64,000 nucleotides of DNA from Streptomyces venezuelae (GTDB lineage: Bacteria; Actinomycetota; Actinomycetes; Streptomycetales; Streptomycetaceae): positions 1,946,001 to 2,010,000 of the forward strand of contig NZ_CP029193.1 of assembly GCF_008642355.1 (NCBI RefSeq), read 5' to 3'. Below the pieces are notes generated by a model. The model searched no databases and was not told the DNA's origin. It worked only from the letters and a program-made list of their open reading frames with translations. Both the position numbers and the translations under genes were made by a program. Each line of letters opens with the position of its first letter. The first letter of the stretch is position 1. Shown one piece after another: positions 16,320-26,253 of the stretch.

Positions 16320-18065
16320 ATGAACGGGTTCAGGGTCGGCGAGGACGATTTCGAGGTGGACGGGCGGCCGGTGCGGCTGCTGTCCGGTGCCATGCACTAC
16401 TTCCGGGTGCACGAGGCGCAGTGGGGTCACCGTCTCGCGATGTTGCGGGCGATGGGCCTGAACTGTGTGGAGACGTACGTCCCGTGGAACCTGCACGAGC
16501 CGCGCCCGGGCACGTACCGCGACGTCGAGGTGCTCGGCCGGTTCCTGGACGCGGTGCGTGATGCGGGTCTGTGGGCGATCGTGCGGCCCGGCCCGTACAT
16601 CTGCGCGGAGTGGGAGAACGGTGGGCTTCCGCACTGGCTGACGGGTGCGGTGGGAGCGCGGGCGCGGACGCGTGACGAAGAGTATCTGGGGCATGTGGGC
16701 CGCTGGTTCCGGCGGGTCCTGCCGCAGGTCGTGGGGCGGCAGCGGCACCGGGGCGGCCCGGTGATCATGGTGCAGGTCGAGAACGAGTACGGCAGTTACG
16801 GCTCGGACGGGGTGTATGTGCGGCGGCTCGCGGACCTGCTGCTCGCGGAGGGTGTGGAGGTGCCGCTGTTCACTTCCGACGGGCCCGAGGACCACATGCT
16901 GACCGGTGGGTCGATTCCGGGGGTGTTGGCGACGGTCAACTTCGGGTCGGGTGCCCGTGCGGGTTTCGCGACGCTGCGCAGACACCGGCCGACGGGTCCG
17001 TTGATGTGCATGGAGTTCTGGTGCGGCTGGTTCGACCACTGGGGTGCGGAGCATGTCGTGCGGGACGCGGAGGACGCGGCGGCGGCGCTGCGGGAGATCC
17101 TGGAGTGCGGTGCGTCGGTGAACCTGTACATGGCGCACGGCGGGACGAACTTCGCGGGCTGGGCGGGCGCCAACCGTGGTGGTGGTGCGCTGCACGACGG
17201 TGAGTTGCAGCCGGACGTCACGTCGTACGACTACGACGCGCCCGTCGACGAGTTCGGCCGGGCGACGCCCAAGTTCTGGGCGTTCAGGGAGGTCCTCGCG
17301 GAGTACGCGTCCGCTCCCCTGCCCGACCCGCCGCCTCCGCCGCCGTCGCTGGACGGGCCCGTGTCGGCGGTCCTGTCGGAGTGGGTGCCGTTGGACGCGG
17401 TCCTGGACGCGCTCGGCTCCCCGGAGGCGGAGTACGCCGTCCCGCCCACGTTCGAGGAGCTGGACGTGGACCGCGGTCTGGTGCGGTACGCGGTGACGGT
17501 GCCGGGGCCGCGGGAGCCGTATCCGCTGAGTGTGCGGGGGCTGCGGGACCGGGCGGTGGTGTACGTCGACGGGGCGCGGGCCGGTGTCCTCACGGAGGGC
17601 ACGCCGACGCTGCTCGATCCGGTGGCGGGGCACGCGCGCGTGGAGCTGTGGGTGGAGTCCCTGGGGAGGGTCAATTACGGGCCGCGGACGGGTGAGGCCA
17701 AGGGGATCACCGGGGGGATCCTGCACGAGCGGCAGTATCTGCACGGGGTGCGGGCGCGGGCGCTGCGTCTCGACGCGTTCGACGTGGCGTCGGCGGTGCG
17801 GGCGATCCCTTCGGCCGGTGCCGGGGAGGGACGGCCCGGCCTGTACCGGGGCACGGTGGAGGTCCACTCCCCCGGTGACGCGTCCCTCGCCCTGCCGGGC
17901 TGGACGCGTGGCTTCGTGTGGGTGAACGGCTTCAACCTGGGCCGGTACTGGTCGGCGGGTCCGCAGACGACGCTGTACGTGCCGGGTCCTGTGCTGCGGG
18001 CCGGGGCGAACGAGGTGTGGGTCCTGGAGCTGGAGGAGGGCGGGGAGTCGGTCCGGCTGGCGTAG
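16320..18065 (+). CDS. Beta-galactosidase, glycoside hydrolase family 35 (BgaC-like)
   Basis: Retaining exo-beta-galactosidase of 581 residues, the size of the bacterial Gal-beta-1,3-specific BgaC enzymes. The TIM barrel (about 1-320) shows LSGAMHYFRV, VETYVPWNLHEP, RPGPYICAEWENGG, the acid/base Glu156 in VQVENEYG and the nucleophile Glu232 in MEFWCGWFDHWG. C-terminal jelly-roll domains follow, ending with WVNGFNLGRYW. There is no signal peptide, so it acts inside the cell. The ATG at 16320 follows GAGAGGA. It converges on a GH101 gene that releases Gal-beta-1,3-GalNAc, the disaccharide that BgaC-type enzymes cleave; the substrate assignment is inference. Confidence 0.93.
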   Translation: MNGFRVGEDDFEVDGRPVRLLSGAMHYFRVHEAQWGHRLAMLRAMGLNCVETYVPWNLHEPRPGTYRDVEVLGRFLDAVRDAGLWAIVRPGPYICAEWENGGLPHWLTGAVGARARTRDEEYLGHVGRWFRRVLPQVVGRQRHRGGPVIMVQVENEYGSYGSDGVYVRRLADLLLAEGVEVPLFTSDGPEDHMLTGGSIPGVLATVNFGSGARAGFATLRRHRPTGPLMCMEFWCGWFDHWGAEHVVRDAEDAAAALREILECGASVNLYMAHGGTNFAGWAGANRGGGALHDGELQPDVTSYDYDAPVDEFGRATPKFWAFREVLAEYASAPLPDPPPPPPSLDGPVSAVLSEWVPLDAVLDALGSPEAEYAVPPTFEELDVDRGLVRYAVTVPGPREPYPLSVRGLRDRAVVYVDGARAGVLTEGTPTLLDPVAGHARVELWVESLGRVNYGPRTGEAKGITGGILHERQYLHGVRARALRLDAFDVASAVRAIPSAGAGEGRPGLYRGTVEVHSPGDASLALPGWTRGFVWVNGFNLGRYWSAGPQTTLYVPGPVLRAGANEVWVLELEEGGESVRLA

Positions 18066-18080
18066 GGCTCTCGCGCCACG

Positions 18081-18121
18081 ACGGGCCCGTCCCCCTCGCT
18101 CTCGGGAGGGGGCGGGCCCGT
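18081..18121. terminator. Bidirectional terminator between GH35 and GH101
   Basis: Long G+C stem with one bulge: arms 18081-18097 (ACGGGCCCGTCCCCCTC) and 18106-18121, loop about 8 bases, placed between the two convergent stop codons. Confidence 0.75.
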
Positions 18122-18142
18122 TCGGCACGTCAGGCCGCGCCC

Positions 18143-21100
18143 TCAGACCTCCCTGACCTCGAACGCGTCAAGGACGAACTCCGCCTTGCCGTCCTCACCG
18201 GTCTTGCGCAGGCCCACCCACGCCTCGCCCTCGGCGGGGGCGGTGAACTCGTAGGCGAGTGTGGTGGGTCCGGTGGCGACGGGGATGTCCTTGCGGTCGA
18301 GTTCGCGGGGTGCCGGTTCGTCGACGGCGGTGGTCCAGGCGTACTGGCCCGCCTTCTCGTTCTCGTACCGGAAGGACACCCGGTACCGCTTGCCGGGTTC
18401 GAAGCGGACGGTGTGCGGGACGGTGCGGTACACGAGTCCGGTGTTCTCGCCGCGTGACTTCAGCGAGTTCGTGCCGTCGATGACGTCGTCGATCGTCTTG
18501 CCGTTCCAGCCGCGCTGCGTGTATGGGGCGTGGCGCTGCGCGATGTGGGTGCGCGGGTCGGTGACGTCGCCCGCGTCGCCCTTCCCGAAGGGCCCCCACC
18601 CCTGCGGGACGTGCTCGAAGTCCTCGTGGACGAGGGTGGTGCGGGGCAGCTCGGCGGGGCGCTGGACCGCGACGACGCGGACGTTGTCGAAGCGCACGCG
18701 CGCGTCGCCCGCCACGGCGCGCAGCGTCAGCTCTGCCGTGCCGCCGCCTTCGGGGACGGTGAAGTGGGTGAACATGCGCTGGAAGCGGGTGCCGTGCTTG
18801 CGGTCGGCGGCGACGTGGTTCCCGGCGGTGGAGGTGTCGGTGAAGTTGCGGGCGGTGACGCCGTCGGCGGTGCGGACCTCCAGGGAGGCCGTACGCCGCT
18901 CCCCCGGCTTCTCGCCGACCTCGACCTGCACGGACGCGACGTAGGTGCCGGGCTTGAGGCGGGCGAGCCGCTGTCCGACGGAGGCGGCGCCGCCCGCGCC
19001 GATGACCAGCTCGTGGTCGCCGAGGGCGCTGAGCCGCACGGAGGCGGGGCCGCTGACCTTCCATCCTGCGAGGGAGCCGGAGTGGAAGCCGGGGTCGTGC
19101 AGCGGGGTGCCCTGGCCCCAGTGCGGGTCGGGCAGGGCCGCGGCGCGCTCGCGGTAGAGGACGTAGGGCTGCTTCGGCTCGGCCTTGAGGGTGACTTTTC
19201 CGCCCGCTACGGAGACGTACGTTTCGAAGACGCGCCCTTGGTCGGTGAGCCGGTACAGCGCCACGCGGGAGCGGCGTGCCCACCCGCGGGGCAGCTGCCA
19301 GGTGCTGGTCCCTCCGGAGGGGTTGTAGTGGTACAGCTTCGCGGGGTCGTGTGCCTTGCGGGGTTCCCAGGGAAGGAGGTAGCGGCCGTCTTCGTAGACG
19401 ACGTTTCCGTCCGTGGTGATGCGGCGCTTGCCGGTGGCGTCGGAGACTGTGGTGGCCGCTCCGGAGCGCTTGTCCCCGTAGAAGGTGATTTCGTGCTCGT
19501 CCCACGTCTTGATGGGGTACGCCTGAAGGTACTTGGCGGGCAGTGAGTGGGTCCAGATGAGGTCGTAGAAGGCGTGCCAGTCGGTCTTGCCGACCCAGCC
19601 CTCGAAGTTGCCCATGCGGGCGACGCCGAGAAGGGTGGGCCATTTGTCGGCGAAGACGTCCTTCTGGTGGTTGCGGACGAAGCGGATGAGGCGGGAGTTG
19701 ATGCCGCGTGAGGTGTCGCCGCCGTAGTCGGTCTCGGTGGCCCAGTGCGACCAGACGGCGGAGCGTTCGAAGCCGTGGCCCCACTCCGTGGTGATGGTCC
19801 AGCCCTGTGCGCGGAAGGCACGCTGGAGGCGGTCGGAGGTCCATCCCGACTCGCGGAACACGTCGATGTAGAGGGCGTTCAGGCCGGGGTGGGTCTGGGC
19901 GCGCAGGTCGGCGAAGCGCCGGACGATGTCTCCGGAGACGAGGTCGCGGCGCTGGTCGATGCGGTAGCTCTGGTCGAGCCAGTCCCACTGTTCGTTGTTC
20001 TTGTCGACGAGCTTGTCGGAGAACGCTTTGGCTACGGGGTACGACTCGGTGGCGTTGACGTGCACGCTGAAGTCGCTGTTCCACTTCTTGCCCTCGCGGA
20101 CGAGGGTGTTGAGGTCGTCGAGGCCTCCCGCGCGCGTGTTGTAGTTGTCCGCGTAGTCGGGGTGGGCGGAGTCGTGGCCCTCGGACTGGTAGCCCTTGAG
20201 GAGCGTGTACTGGCGCAGGCCGTCGGTCGCCAGGTGGATGCGCTTGACGTTGTCGAGAGTGGCGAGGAACGGGTTGGTGGCCTGCGAGGCGAAGTTGAAG
20301 GGGATGTGCGGGACGACCCGCAGGTGCTGCTCGTCGGCGCCGAGGGGGGTGACCATGATGTCGCGGAAGGCGATCGCGGCGTCCTGCCAGTCGACCTTGC
20401 CGTCGCCGTTGCGGTCACCGGTGATGACGACAGTGGCGTACGGGAGGGGTTCGGTGGCGTCGACGGGGGCGGTCGCGGCACGGTGCGTCCACTGTCCCGG
20501 GCTCAACCGGGCCTCTGCGCAGTCGGCGTTCGCGGTGGGTCGCACCGTCTCGCGCCACAGGCGGCCGTTCTCCCAGGTGGTGCCCGCCTCGGAGGTGGGC
20601 TTGTCGTAGACGGTGTTCGTCTCGACGGCGCCGCCGAGCCGGTCGTGCGCGACGACGGCGTACGCGCATCCGGTCGGCGCCTGTGCGGGCGTGTCCTTCG
20701 TGGGTCGTACGAGGGTGTCACCGCTCTTGGCCTTGTCGAGCTGCACCCTGGCGGCGAGGAGGGCGGCGCCCGGCTGGTCGCTGCGCACGGCGAGCAGGGT
20801 GAGTCCGGGGATGCGCAGGGTGCCGACGCGCAGCGCGGCCGTGTCCGTGATCCTCGTGACGCGCCAGTGGACCTGCCGGCCCTCGACCGTGATCTCGACG
20901 TCGATCCGGGTGCCGCCGTCGAAGGCCAGGACGTACGCGGCGCGTGAGCGGCCCGTCGTGACGGTGACCTTCGGGGTGTGTTCGGTCTCGTCGATGAGGA
21001 CGGTGGTGGGGGTGTCCGCGCGGGCGTGCAGCACGGCGCGGCTCGCGCGGTCGGTGTAGGAGACGATGCTCGGGAAGGCGGTGGCGACGCGCACGTCGAG

Positions 21101-21277
21101 GTCTTTCGAGCGCAGGACCACCTCGTCGGACCGGGGCCCGGCGAGGGCGCCCCGGCCCTCGGTCGCGCCCTGGGCGAACGCGCTGCCGCCCGCGCCGAGC
21201 GCGGCCCCCACCCCGGCGATCGCGCCGGTGGCGACCACGACTCGACGGCTCGGCCCTGACCTGTCTGACGGCGGCAT
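18143..21277 (-). CDS. Secreted endo-alpha-N-acetylgalactosaminidase, glycoside hydrolase family 101
   Basis: Extracellular enzyme that releases the core-1 disaccharide Gal-beta-1,3-GalNAc from Ser/Thr of mucin-type glycoproteins. The 1044 residues begin with a twin-arginine signal (SRRVVVATGA, AFAQG near 37). A beta-sandwich domain (about 50-280) leads through an EF-hand-like loop GDRNGDGKVDWQDA (287-300) into the catalytic barrel, with YQSEGHDSAHPDY (363-375), nucleophile candidate Asp472 in ALYIDV and acid/base candidate Glu498 in WTITTEWGHG. C-terminal carbohydrate-binding-like sandwiches follow from about 690. The ATG at 21277 has GGAGGGG upstream. It lacks an LPXTG anchor, unlike the pneumococcal enzyme. 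Confidence 0.92.
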   Translation of the reverse strand: MPPSDRSGPSRRVVVATGAIAGVGAALGAGGSAFAQGATEGRGALAGPRSDEVVLRSKDLDVRVATAFPSIVSYTDRASRAVLHARADTPTTVLIDETEHTPKVTVTTGRSRAAYVLAFDGGTRIDVEITVEGRQVHWRVTRITDTAALRVGTLRIPGLTLLAVRSDQPGAALLAARVQLDKAKSGDTLVRPTKDTPAQAPTGCAYAVVAHDRLGGAVETNTVYDKPTSEAGTTWENGRLWRETVRPTANADCAEARLSPGQWTHRAATAPVDATEPLPYATVVITGDRNGDGKVDWQDAAIAFRDIMVTPLGADEQHLRVVPHIPFNFASQATNPFLATLDNVKRIHLATDGLRQYTLLKGYQSEGHDSAHPDYADNYNTRAGGLDDLNTLVREGKKWNSDFSVHVNATESYPVAKAFSDKLVDKNNEQWDWLDQSYRIDQRRDLVSGDIVRRFADLRAQTHPGLNALYIDVFRESGWTSDRLQRAFRAQGWTITTEWGHGFERSAVWSHWATETDYGGDTSRGINSRLIRFVRNHQKDVFADKWPTLLGVARMGNFEGWVGKTDWHAFYDLIWTHSLPAKYLQAYPIKTWDEHEITFYGDKRSGAATTVSDATGKRRITTDGNVVYEDGRYLLPWEPRKAHDPAKLYHYNPSGGTSTWQLPRGWARRSRVALYRLTDQGRVFETYVSVAGGKVTLKAEPKQPYVLYRERAAALPDPHWGQGTPLHDPGFHSGSLAGWKVSGPASVRLSALGDHELVIGAGGAASVGQRLARLKPGTYVASVQVEVGEKPGERRTASLEVRTADGVTARNFTDTSTAGNHVAADRKHGTRFQRMFTHFTVPEGGGTAELTLRAVAGDARVRFDNVRVVAVQRPAELPRTTLVHEDFEHVPQGWGPFGKGDAGDVTDPRTHIAQRHAPYTQRGWNGKTIDDVIDGTNSLKSRGENTGLVYRTVPHTVRFEPGKRYRVSFRYENEKAGQYAWTTAVDEPAPRELDRKDIPVATGPTTLAYEFTAPAEGEAWVGLRKTGEDGKAEFVLDAFEVREV

Positions 21278-21340
21278 GCGGCACCCCTCCACGGGACGGA
21301 ATTCGTGCCGCTCACCATGCGTCGAGTGGGGCGGACGCGC

Positions 21341-21352
21341 CCATGGACAAAG
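21341..21352 (-). promoter_or_regulatory. Candidate operator CTTTGTCCATGG upstream of GH101
   Basis: On the minus strand, in the direction of GH101 transcription, CTTTGTCCATGG lies 64-75 bp upstream of the ATG. It is identical to the word before GH35 at 16255-16266. Confidence 0.6.
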
Positions 21353-21420
21353 GGGGGACAGGTCTTGGACTAACCGTCGGACCCTCACGGCGTGGCATGA
21401 GGGCCCGACGACGTCCGGCC

Positions 21421-22338
<918 letters not shown>

Positions 22339-22499
22339 TTATGGAGATCGGTGTCCGCTCAGGACAAGGGGCCGTTTCCGGCCAGACCTGGCGGGCGGGG
22401 CGGCCCGCGGCGCGTACGAGGCCCGTACAACAGGGCACGACGCCCGTAGAGTGGTGGGCGAGTCGCAGTGTCCCGGTGGAGTCCTCAGGGGGTGCGGGC

Positions 22500-23438
22500 G
22501 TGACGGTCGGCGGCGGTCCAGTCGTGCACGGCTACCCCCATCTGGAGACCGTGCGCGCCGCCGTCACGGCGCTCTACAAACGCCTGTCGTACGACACCGT
22601 GCACTCCTTCGACACCAGCGTGGCCCCCGCCGACGTGGCCTTCGGCGACCAGGACGACCTGCACCTCGGCGCGCAGCGGGTGGCCCGCGAGATGGTGCGG
22701 CACCTGCACCTGCCCGACGCCCGGATGATCGTCGGCTTCCGCGAGATGCGGCACGCGGCGTCCGTCGAACTCGCCGCGGGGCCCGAGTACTTCATCGAGC
22801 TGAACGACCGCTTCCGCACACATCGCAGGGACATCGGCGCGGCCCTCGCCCACGAGGTCATGCACGTGTATCTGCACCGGCTCGACCTGTCGTTCCCCGG
22901 CACGCGCGACAACGAGATCCTGACCGACACCGCCACCACCTACCTGGGCGCGGGCTGGCTGCTGCTCGACGCCTACCGCGAGGACGGCGCCTCTTCGCAG
23001 AAGCTCGGCTATCTCACCCCCGAGGAGTTCGGATACGTCCTGGCCAAGCGGGCGTTGGCGTTCGGCGAGGCGCCGGAGACGTGGTTCACCAGCGCGCAGG
23101 CCTACACGGCGTACACGAAGGGCCTCGCCCAGGCCCGCCGCGACGAGCAGCAGCCGCCGCTGACGGCCGCGGGGTGGGCGGGGCGGCGGCGGTACGCGAA
23201 GGACCGGCGGTACGCGCGTGAGCACGGGGCGGCGGTGCGGGGCGGGACTGCGGGGGCGAACGGCGGGGGCGGGGCTGCCGGGACGAACGGGGCGTACAGC
23301 TTCTCCGGCGACGGGCTCGGCGCGCTCCGCGTGACGTTCCCCTGCCCCACCTGCCACCAGCGGATCCGGGTTCCCGTGCGGGGGCGGATGCGGGTGCGGT
23401 GCACGCTGTGCCGGACCGTGCTGGAGTGCGACACCTAG
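22500..23438 (+). CDS. Putative zinc metalloprotease-like protein with C-terminal zinc ribbon
   Basis: A 312-residue protein with the zinc-peptidase motif HEVMHVYLH (in IGAALAHEVMH) and a downstream acidic residue in NEILTDTATTYLG that could be the third ligand. The C-terminus has a two-pair cysteine knuckle (CPTCHQ and CTLCRT), a small zinc ribbon, after a low-complexity Gly/Ala linker (about 245-275). There is no signal peptide, so it is probably cytosolic. I cannot name a characterised relative. A GTG at 22500 with AGGGGG upstream is preferred; the frame stays open to 22314 but that part lacks protein-like composition. Confidence 0.72.
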   Translation: MTVGGGPVVHGYPHLETVRAAVTALYKRLSYDTVHSFDTSVAPADVAFGDQDDLHLGAQRVAREMVRHLHLPDARMIVGFREMRHAASVELAAGPEYFIELNDRFRTHRRDIGAALAHEVMHVYLHRLDLSFPGTRDNEILTDTATTYLGAGWLLLDAYREDGASSQKLGYLTPEEFGYVLAKRALAFGEAPETWFTSAQAYTAYTKGLAQARRDEQQPPLTAAGWAGRRRYAKDRRYAREHGAAVRGGTAGANGGGGAAGTNGAYSFSGDGLGALRVTFPCPTCHQRIRVPVRGRMRVRCTLCRTVLECDT

Positions 23439-23471
23439 CGGCGCGCGACGAGTGGCCGCGCGGCGGCCCGG

Positions 23472-24371
23472 TCAGTCCTGCGACCAGTGTCCCGGGCGGC
23501 GGAGGGCGTCGGGAAGTTTCGTGCGCTCGTCACCCTTGGCCGCGTTCACCTGCGACTGGGTGAGGAACAGCGCGCCGGTCAGGTCGGCGCCGCGCAGGTC
23601 CGCGTCGCGGAAGTCCACGCCGATGAGGTCGGCCGCCCGCAGGTCGGCGTCGCGCAGGTCGGCGCCGATGAGGTACGCGCCGCGCAGGTCGACGCCCTTG
23701 AGGTCGGCGCCCTTGAGCCGCGCGCCGATGAGATCGGCGCCCCTGCGGTCCCGCTTCTTGCCGCCGCGACCACCCTTGCCGCCCTTGCCGCCCTTAGCGC
23801 CGCCCTGGCCCCGGTGCTCGGCGCGGACGAGTTCGCTGGTGCGCAGCAGGAGCAGGTTGACGACCTGACGGTGGGCGGCGACGTCCGTCCCGGCGACCGC
23901 GTCGGGGCTGCCCTGCGCGAGGCGCTCCGTCTCGGCGAGTACGCGCTCCAGGTCGGCGGCGATCGGCCGGGTCTGGGGGTGGGTGAGCGCCTCGGTCAGG
24001 TACCAGAGCAGTTCGTGGATCTGCCGCATGAGCGGGAAGACCTCGAACATCTGCCGCGCGGTGGCCGGATCCCGACGCCAGTCGCGCCCCTCGAAGGTGC
24101 CCTGGGAGACCCGCTGCCCCGCGCCGAAGCAGTCGAACACGGTGCAGCCCCGGTACCCCTTGTCCCGCAGGTCGCGGTGGATGCCGCACCGGAAGTCCTC
24201 CGCCAGGTTGCCGCAGGGCTTCCCCGCGTCCTTGTTCACGGGGAAGTCCGAGGACTTGGAGAAGGTGAGCGCCACGCAGCACAGCCCGGAGCAGTTGCCG
24301 CAGTCGGCGCGCAGGGCCGCGCGGTCGTCGTCGAGCAGTGGCAGGGCGACGGGTTCGCGCTCCGGTGTCAT
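23472..24371 (-). CDS. Pentapeptide-repeat protein with N-terminal cysteine cluster
   Basis: The 299-residue protein has two parts. Residues 20-85 hold eight to nine cysteines (ADCGNCSGLCC, KPCG, FRCGIH, GCTVFDC) in the arrangement of YkgJ-like zinc/iron-chelating domains. A Gly/Lys-rich hinge (about 190-210) precedes ten or so pentapeptide repeats of the A-D-L-x-x type (about 212-262), which fold as a right-handed beta helix. The function of such fusions is not established. It converges on the metalloprotease gene. The ATG at 24371 begins MTPEREP. Confidence 0.88.
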   Translation of the reverse strand: MTPEREPVALPLLDDDRAALRADCGNCSGLCCVALTFSKSSDFPVNKDAGKPCGNLAEDFRCGIHRDLRDKGYRGCTVFDCFGAGQRVSQGTFEGRDWRRDPATARQMFEVFPLMRQIHELLWYLTEALTHPQTRPIAADLERVLAETERLAQGSPDAVAGTDVAAHRQVVNLLLLRTSELVRAEHRGQGGAKGGKGGKGGRGGKKRDRRGADLIGARLKGADLKGVDLRGAYLIGADLRDADLRAADLIGVDFRDADLRGADLTGALFLTQSQVNAAKGDERTKLPDALRRPGHWSQD

Positions 24372-24390
24372 CGGGCGGGTTCCTTCCTAC

Positions 24391-24424
24391 GCGCCCGCAG
24401 CCTTCGGCAGGAAGCTGCGGGCGC
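24391..24424 (-). terminator. Terminator of the DEAD-box helicase gene
   Basis: Perfect 11-bp stem (24391-24401 with 24414-24424, GCGCCCGCAGC) and a 12-base loop, 31 bp past the helicase stop codon. Confidence 0.7.
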
Positions 24425-24455
24425 CTCTCGTACTGGTACGGCGGGGGTTACGGGG

Positions 24456-26111
24456 TCACGCCGCGGAGCGGCGGCCTCCCTGGGCTCCGCCACCGGCTCG
24501 ACCGCGGCGGGCACGGTTGCCGCCACCGCTGCCACCGGTCCCGGCGGAACCGCTCCTGGCCTGGCCGCCCTGACCCTGACCACCCTGGCCCTGACCCTGG
24601 CGGGGAACCCTGCGCTGCCCCTGACCCTGGCCCGCGGCGGTGCCTCCGGCGCCACGGGGACGCCGGCGTCGCTGCGCGCCGCCGCGCGCGGCGGGCTGCT
24701 GCTGCGGCTGCGGCACCTCGATGACGACCGGCACGCCGGAGGGCTCGCGCGCCCCGGTGATGCGCACCAGCTCCTCGTCGGAGGAGGTGACGCGCGCCGT
24801 GTTCGGCCGGATCTCGGCGTCGGTCATGAGGCGCGTCATGTCGCGCTTCTCGTCGGGGAGGACGAGGGTGACGACGCTGCCGGACTCGCCCGCGCGCGCG
24901 GTGCGGCCGCCGCGGTGGAGGTAGTCCTTGTGGTCGGTGGGCGGGTCGATGTTCACGACGAGGTCGAGGTCGTCGACGTGGATGCCGCGGGCCGCGACGT
25001 TCGTCGCGATCAACGCTGTGACCTGGCCGCTCTTGAACTGGTCGAGGGTCCGGTTGCGCTGCGGCTGGGAGCGTCCGCCGTGCAGTCCGGAGGCGCGCAC
25101 ACCGTTGGCGAGGAGCCGCTTGGTGAAGCGGTCCACGGCGCGCTTGGTGTCCAGGAACATGATCACGCGGCCCTCTCGGGCGGCGATGCGCATGGCGACG
25201 GCCTTCTTGTCCGTCTCGTCGGCGACGTAGAGCACGTGGTGCTCCATCGTCGTCACGGCGCCCGCGGACGGGTCGACGGAGTGCACGACGGGGTCCGTGA
25301 GGAACATGCGTACGAGCCGGTCGATGTTCTTGTCGAGCGTCGCCGAGAACAGCATCGTCTGGCCGCCCTGCTCGACCTGCTTGAGCAGCGCCGTGACCTG
25401 CGGCATGAAGCCCATGTCGGCCATCTGGTCGGCCTCGTCGAGGACGGTGACACGGACCCGGGACAGGTCGCAGTCGCCACGCTCGATGAGGTCCTTCAGG
25501 CGGCCGGGAGTGGCGACGATGACCTCGGCGCCGCGACGCAGTGTGCTCGCCTGGCGGGTGATGGAGAGGCCGCCGACGACGGTGGCGAGGCGGAGGTTGA
25601 CCGCCGTCGCGTACGGGGTGAGCGCGTCCGTCACCTGCTGGGCCAGCTCGCGCGTGGGGACCAGGACCATGGCGAGCGGCGACTTCGGCTCGGCGCGGTG
25701 TCCCGCGGTGCGGGCCAGGAGGGCCAGGCCGAAGGCGAGGGTCTTGCCGGAGCCGGTCCGTCCACGGCCGAGGATGTCGCGCCCGGCGAGGGAGTTGGGG
25801 AGCGTGGCGGCCTGGATCGGGAAGGGGTCGGTGACTCCCTGGGCGGCCAGCGTCTTCAGGAGGGCCTCGGGCATGTCGAGGTCGCCGAAGGCCTCGACGG
25901 CGGGCAGGGCGGGCGTGACGCTCTCGGGCAGGGCGAACTCGCCGCCCTGGACCGGCTTCGGCCTGCGGCTGCCGGACTTCCTCGCGGAGTGCGCGGCGCC
26001 CTTCGCCTGGCCGGAGGGCCGTCCCCTGCCGCCTGCGCTGCCGCCTGCGTTGCCGCCGGAGGTGGCGGGGCGCTTGCGGGCGGGGCGTGCCGGGCGTTCG
26101 GAGCGGTTCAT
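24456..26111 (-). CDS. DEAD-box RNA helicase
   Basis: ATP-dependent RNA-unwinding enzyme of 551 residues, of the RhlE/CshA type. After a basic disordered N-terminus (about 1-65) come the Q motif region, motif I GRGRTGSGKT, Ia VPTRELAQQV, Ib TPGRLKD, motif II DEAD (VLDEADQMADMGF), motif III SAT, and in the second RecA domain HGGRSQPQRNRTL, TNVAARGIHVDDL and HRGGRTARAG. The C-terminal tail is Arg/Gly/Gln-rich and disordered. The next gene upstream encodes a cold-shock protein, so the pair may act together on structured RNA at low temperature (inference). The start is the ATG at 26111 (MNRSERPARP). Confidence 0.95.
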   Translation of the reverse strand: MNRSERPARPARKRPATSGGNAGGSAGGRGRPSGQAKGAAHSARKSGSRRPKPVQGGEFALPESVTPALPAVEAFGDLDMPEALLKTLAAQGVTDPFPIQAATLPNSLAGRDILGRGRTGSGKTLAFGLALLARTAGHRAEPKSPLAMVLVPTRELAQQVTDALTPYATAVNLRLATVVGGLSITRQASTLRRGAEVIVATPGRLKDLIERGDCDLSRVRVTVLDEADQMADMGFMPQVTALLKQVEQGGQTMLFSATLDKNIDRLVRMFLTDPVVHSVDPSAGAVTTMEHHVLYVADETDKKAVAMRIAAREGRVIMFLDTKRAVDRFTKRLLANGVRASGLHGGRSQPQRNRTLDQFKSGQVTALIATNVAARGIHVDDLDLVVNIDPPTDHKDYLHRGGRTARAGESGSVVTLVLPDEKRDMTRLMTDAEIRPNTARVTSSDEELVRITGAREPSGVPVVIEVPQPQQQPAARGGAQRRRRPRGAGGTAAGQGQGQRRVPRQGQGQGGQGQGGQARSGSAGTGGSGGGNRARRGRAGGGAQGGRRSAA

Positions 26112-26195
26112 GCAGTAGTGCCTTCCTGGTCGCTGGACTTCCGGACCTGTGAGCCGGTGCGGCTCTGGGCCCGGTTGGGCCCGATGACAGCGCAA

Positions 26196-26229
26196 GCCGA
26201 GGCCCGCACCTTCCGGTGCGGGCCTCGGC
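26196..26229 (-). terminator. Terminator of the cold-shock gene
   Basis: Perfect 15-bp stem (26196-26210 with 26215-26229) with a TTCC loop, 25 bp beyond the stop codon and just upstream of the helicase gene. It separates the two transcription units at least partly. Confidence 0.8.
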
Positions 26230-26253
26230 TGTGAGGTTCGCGCGCTGCGACGA

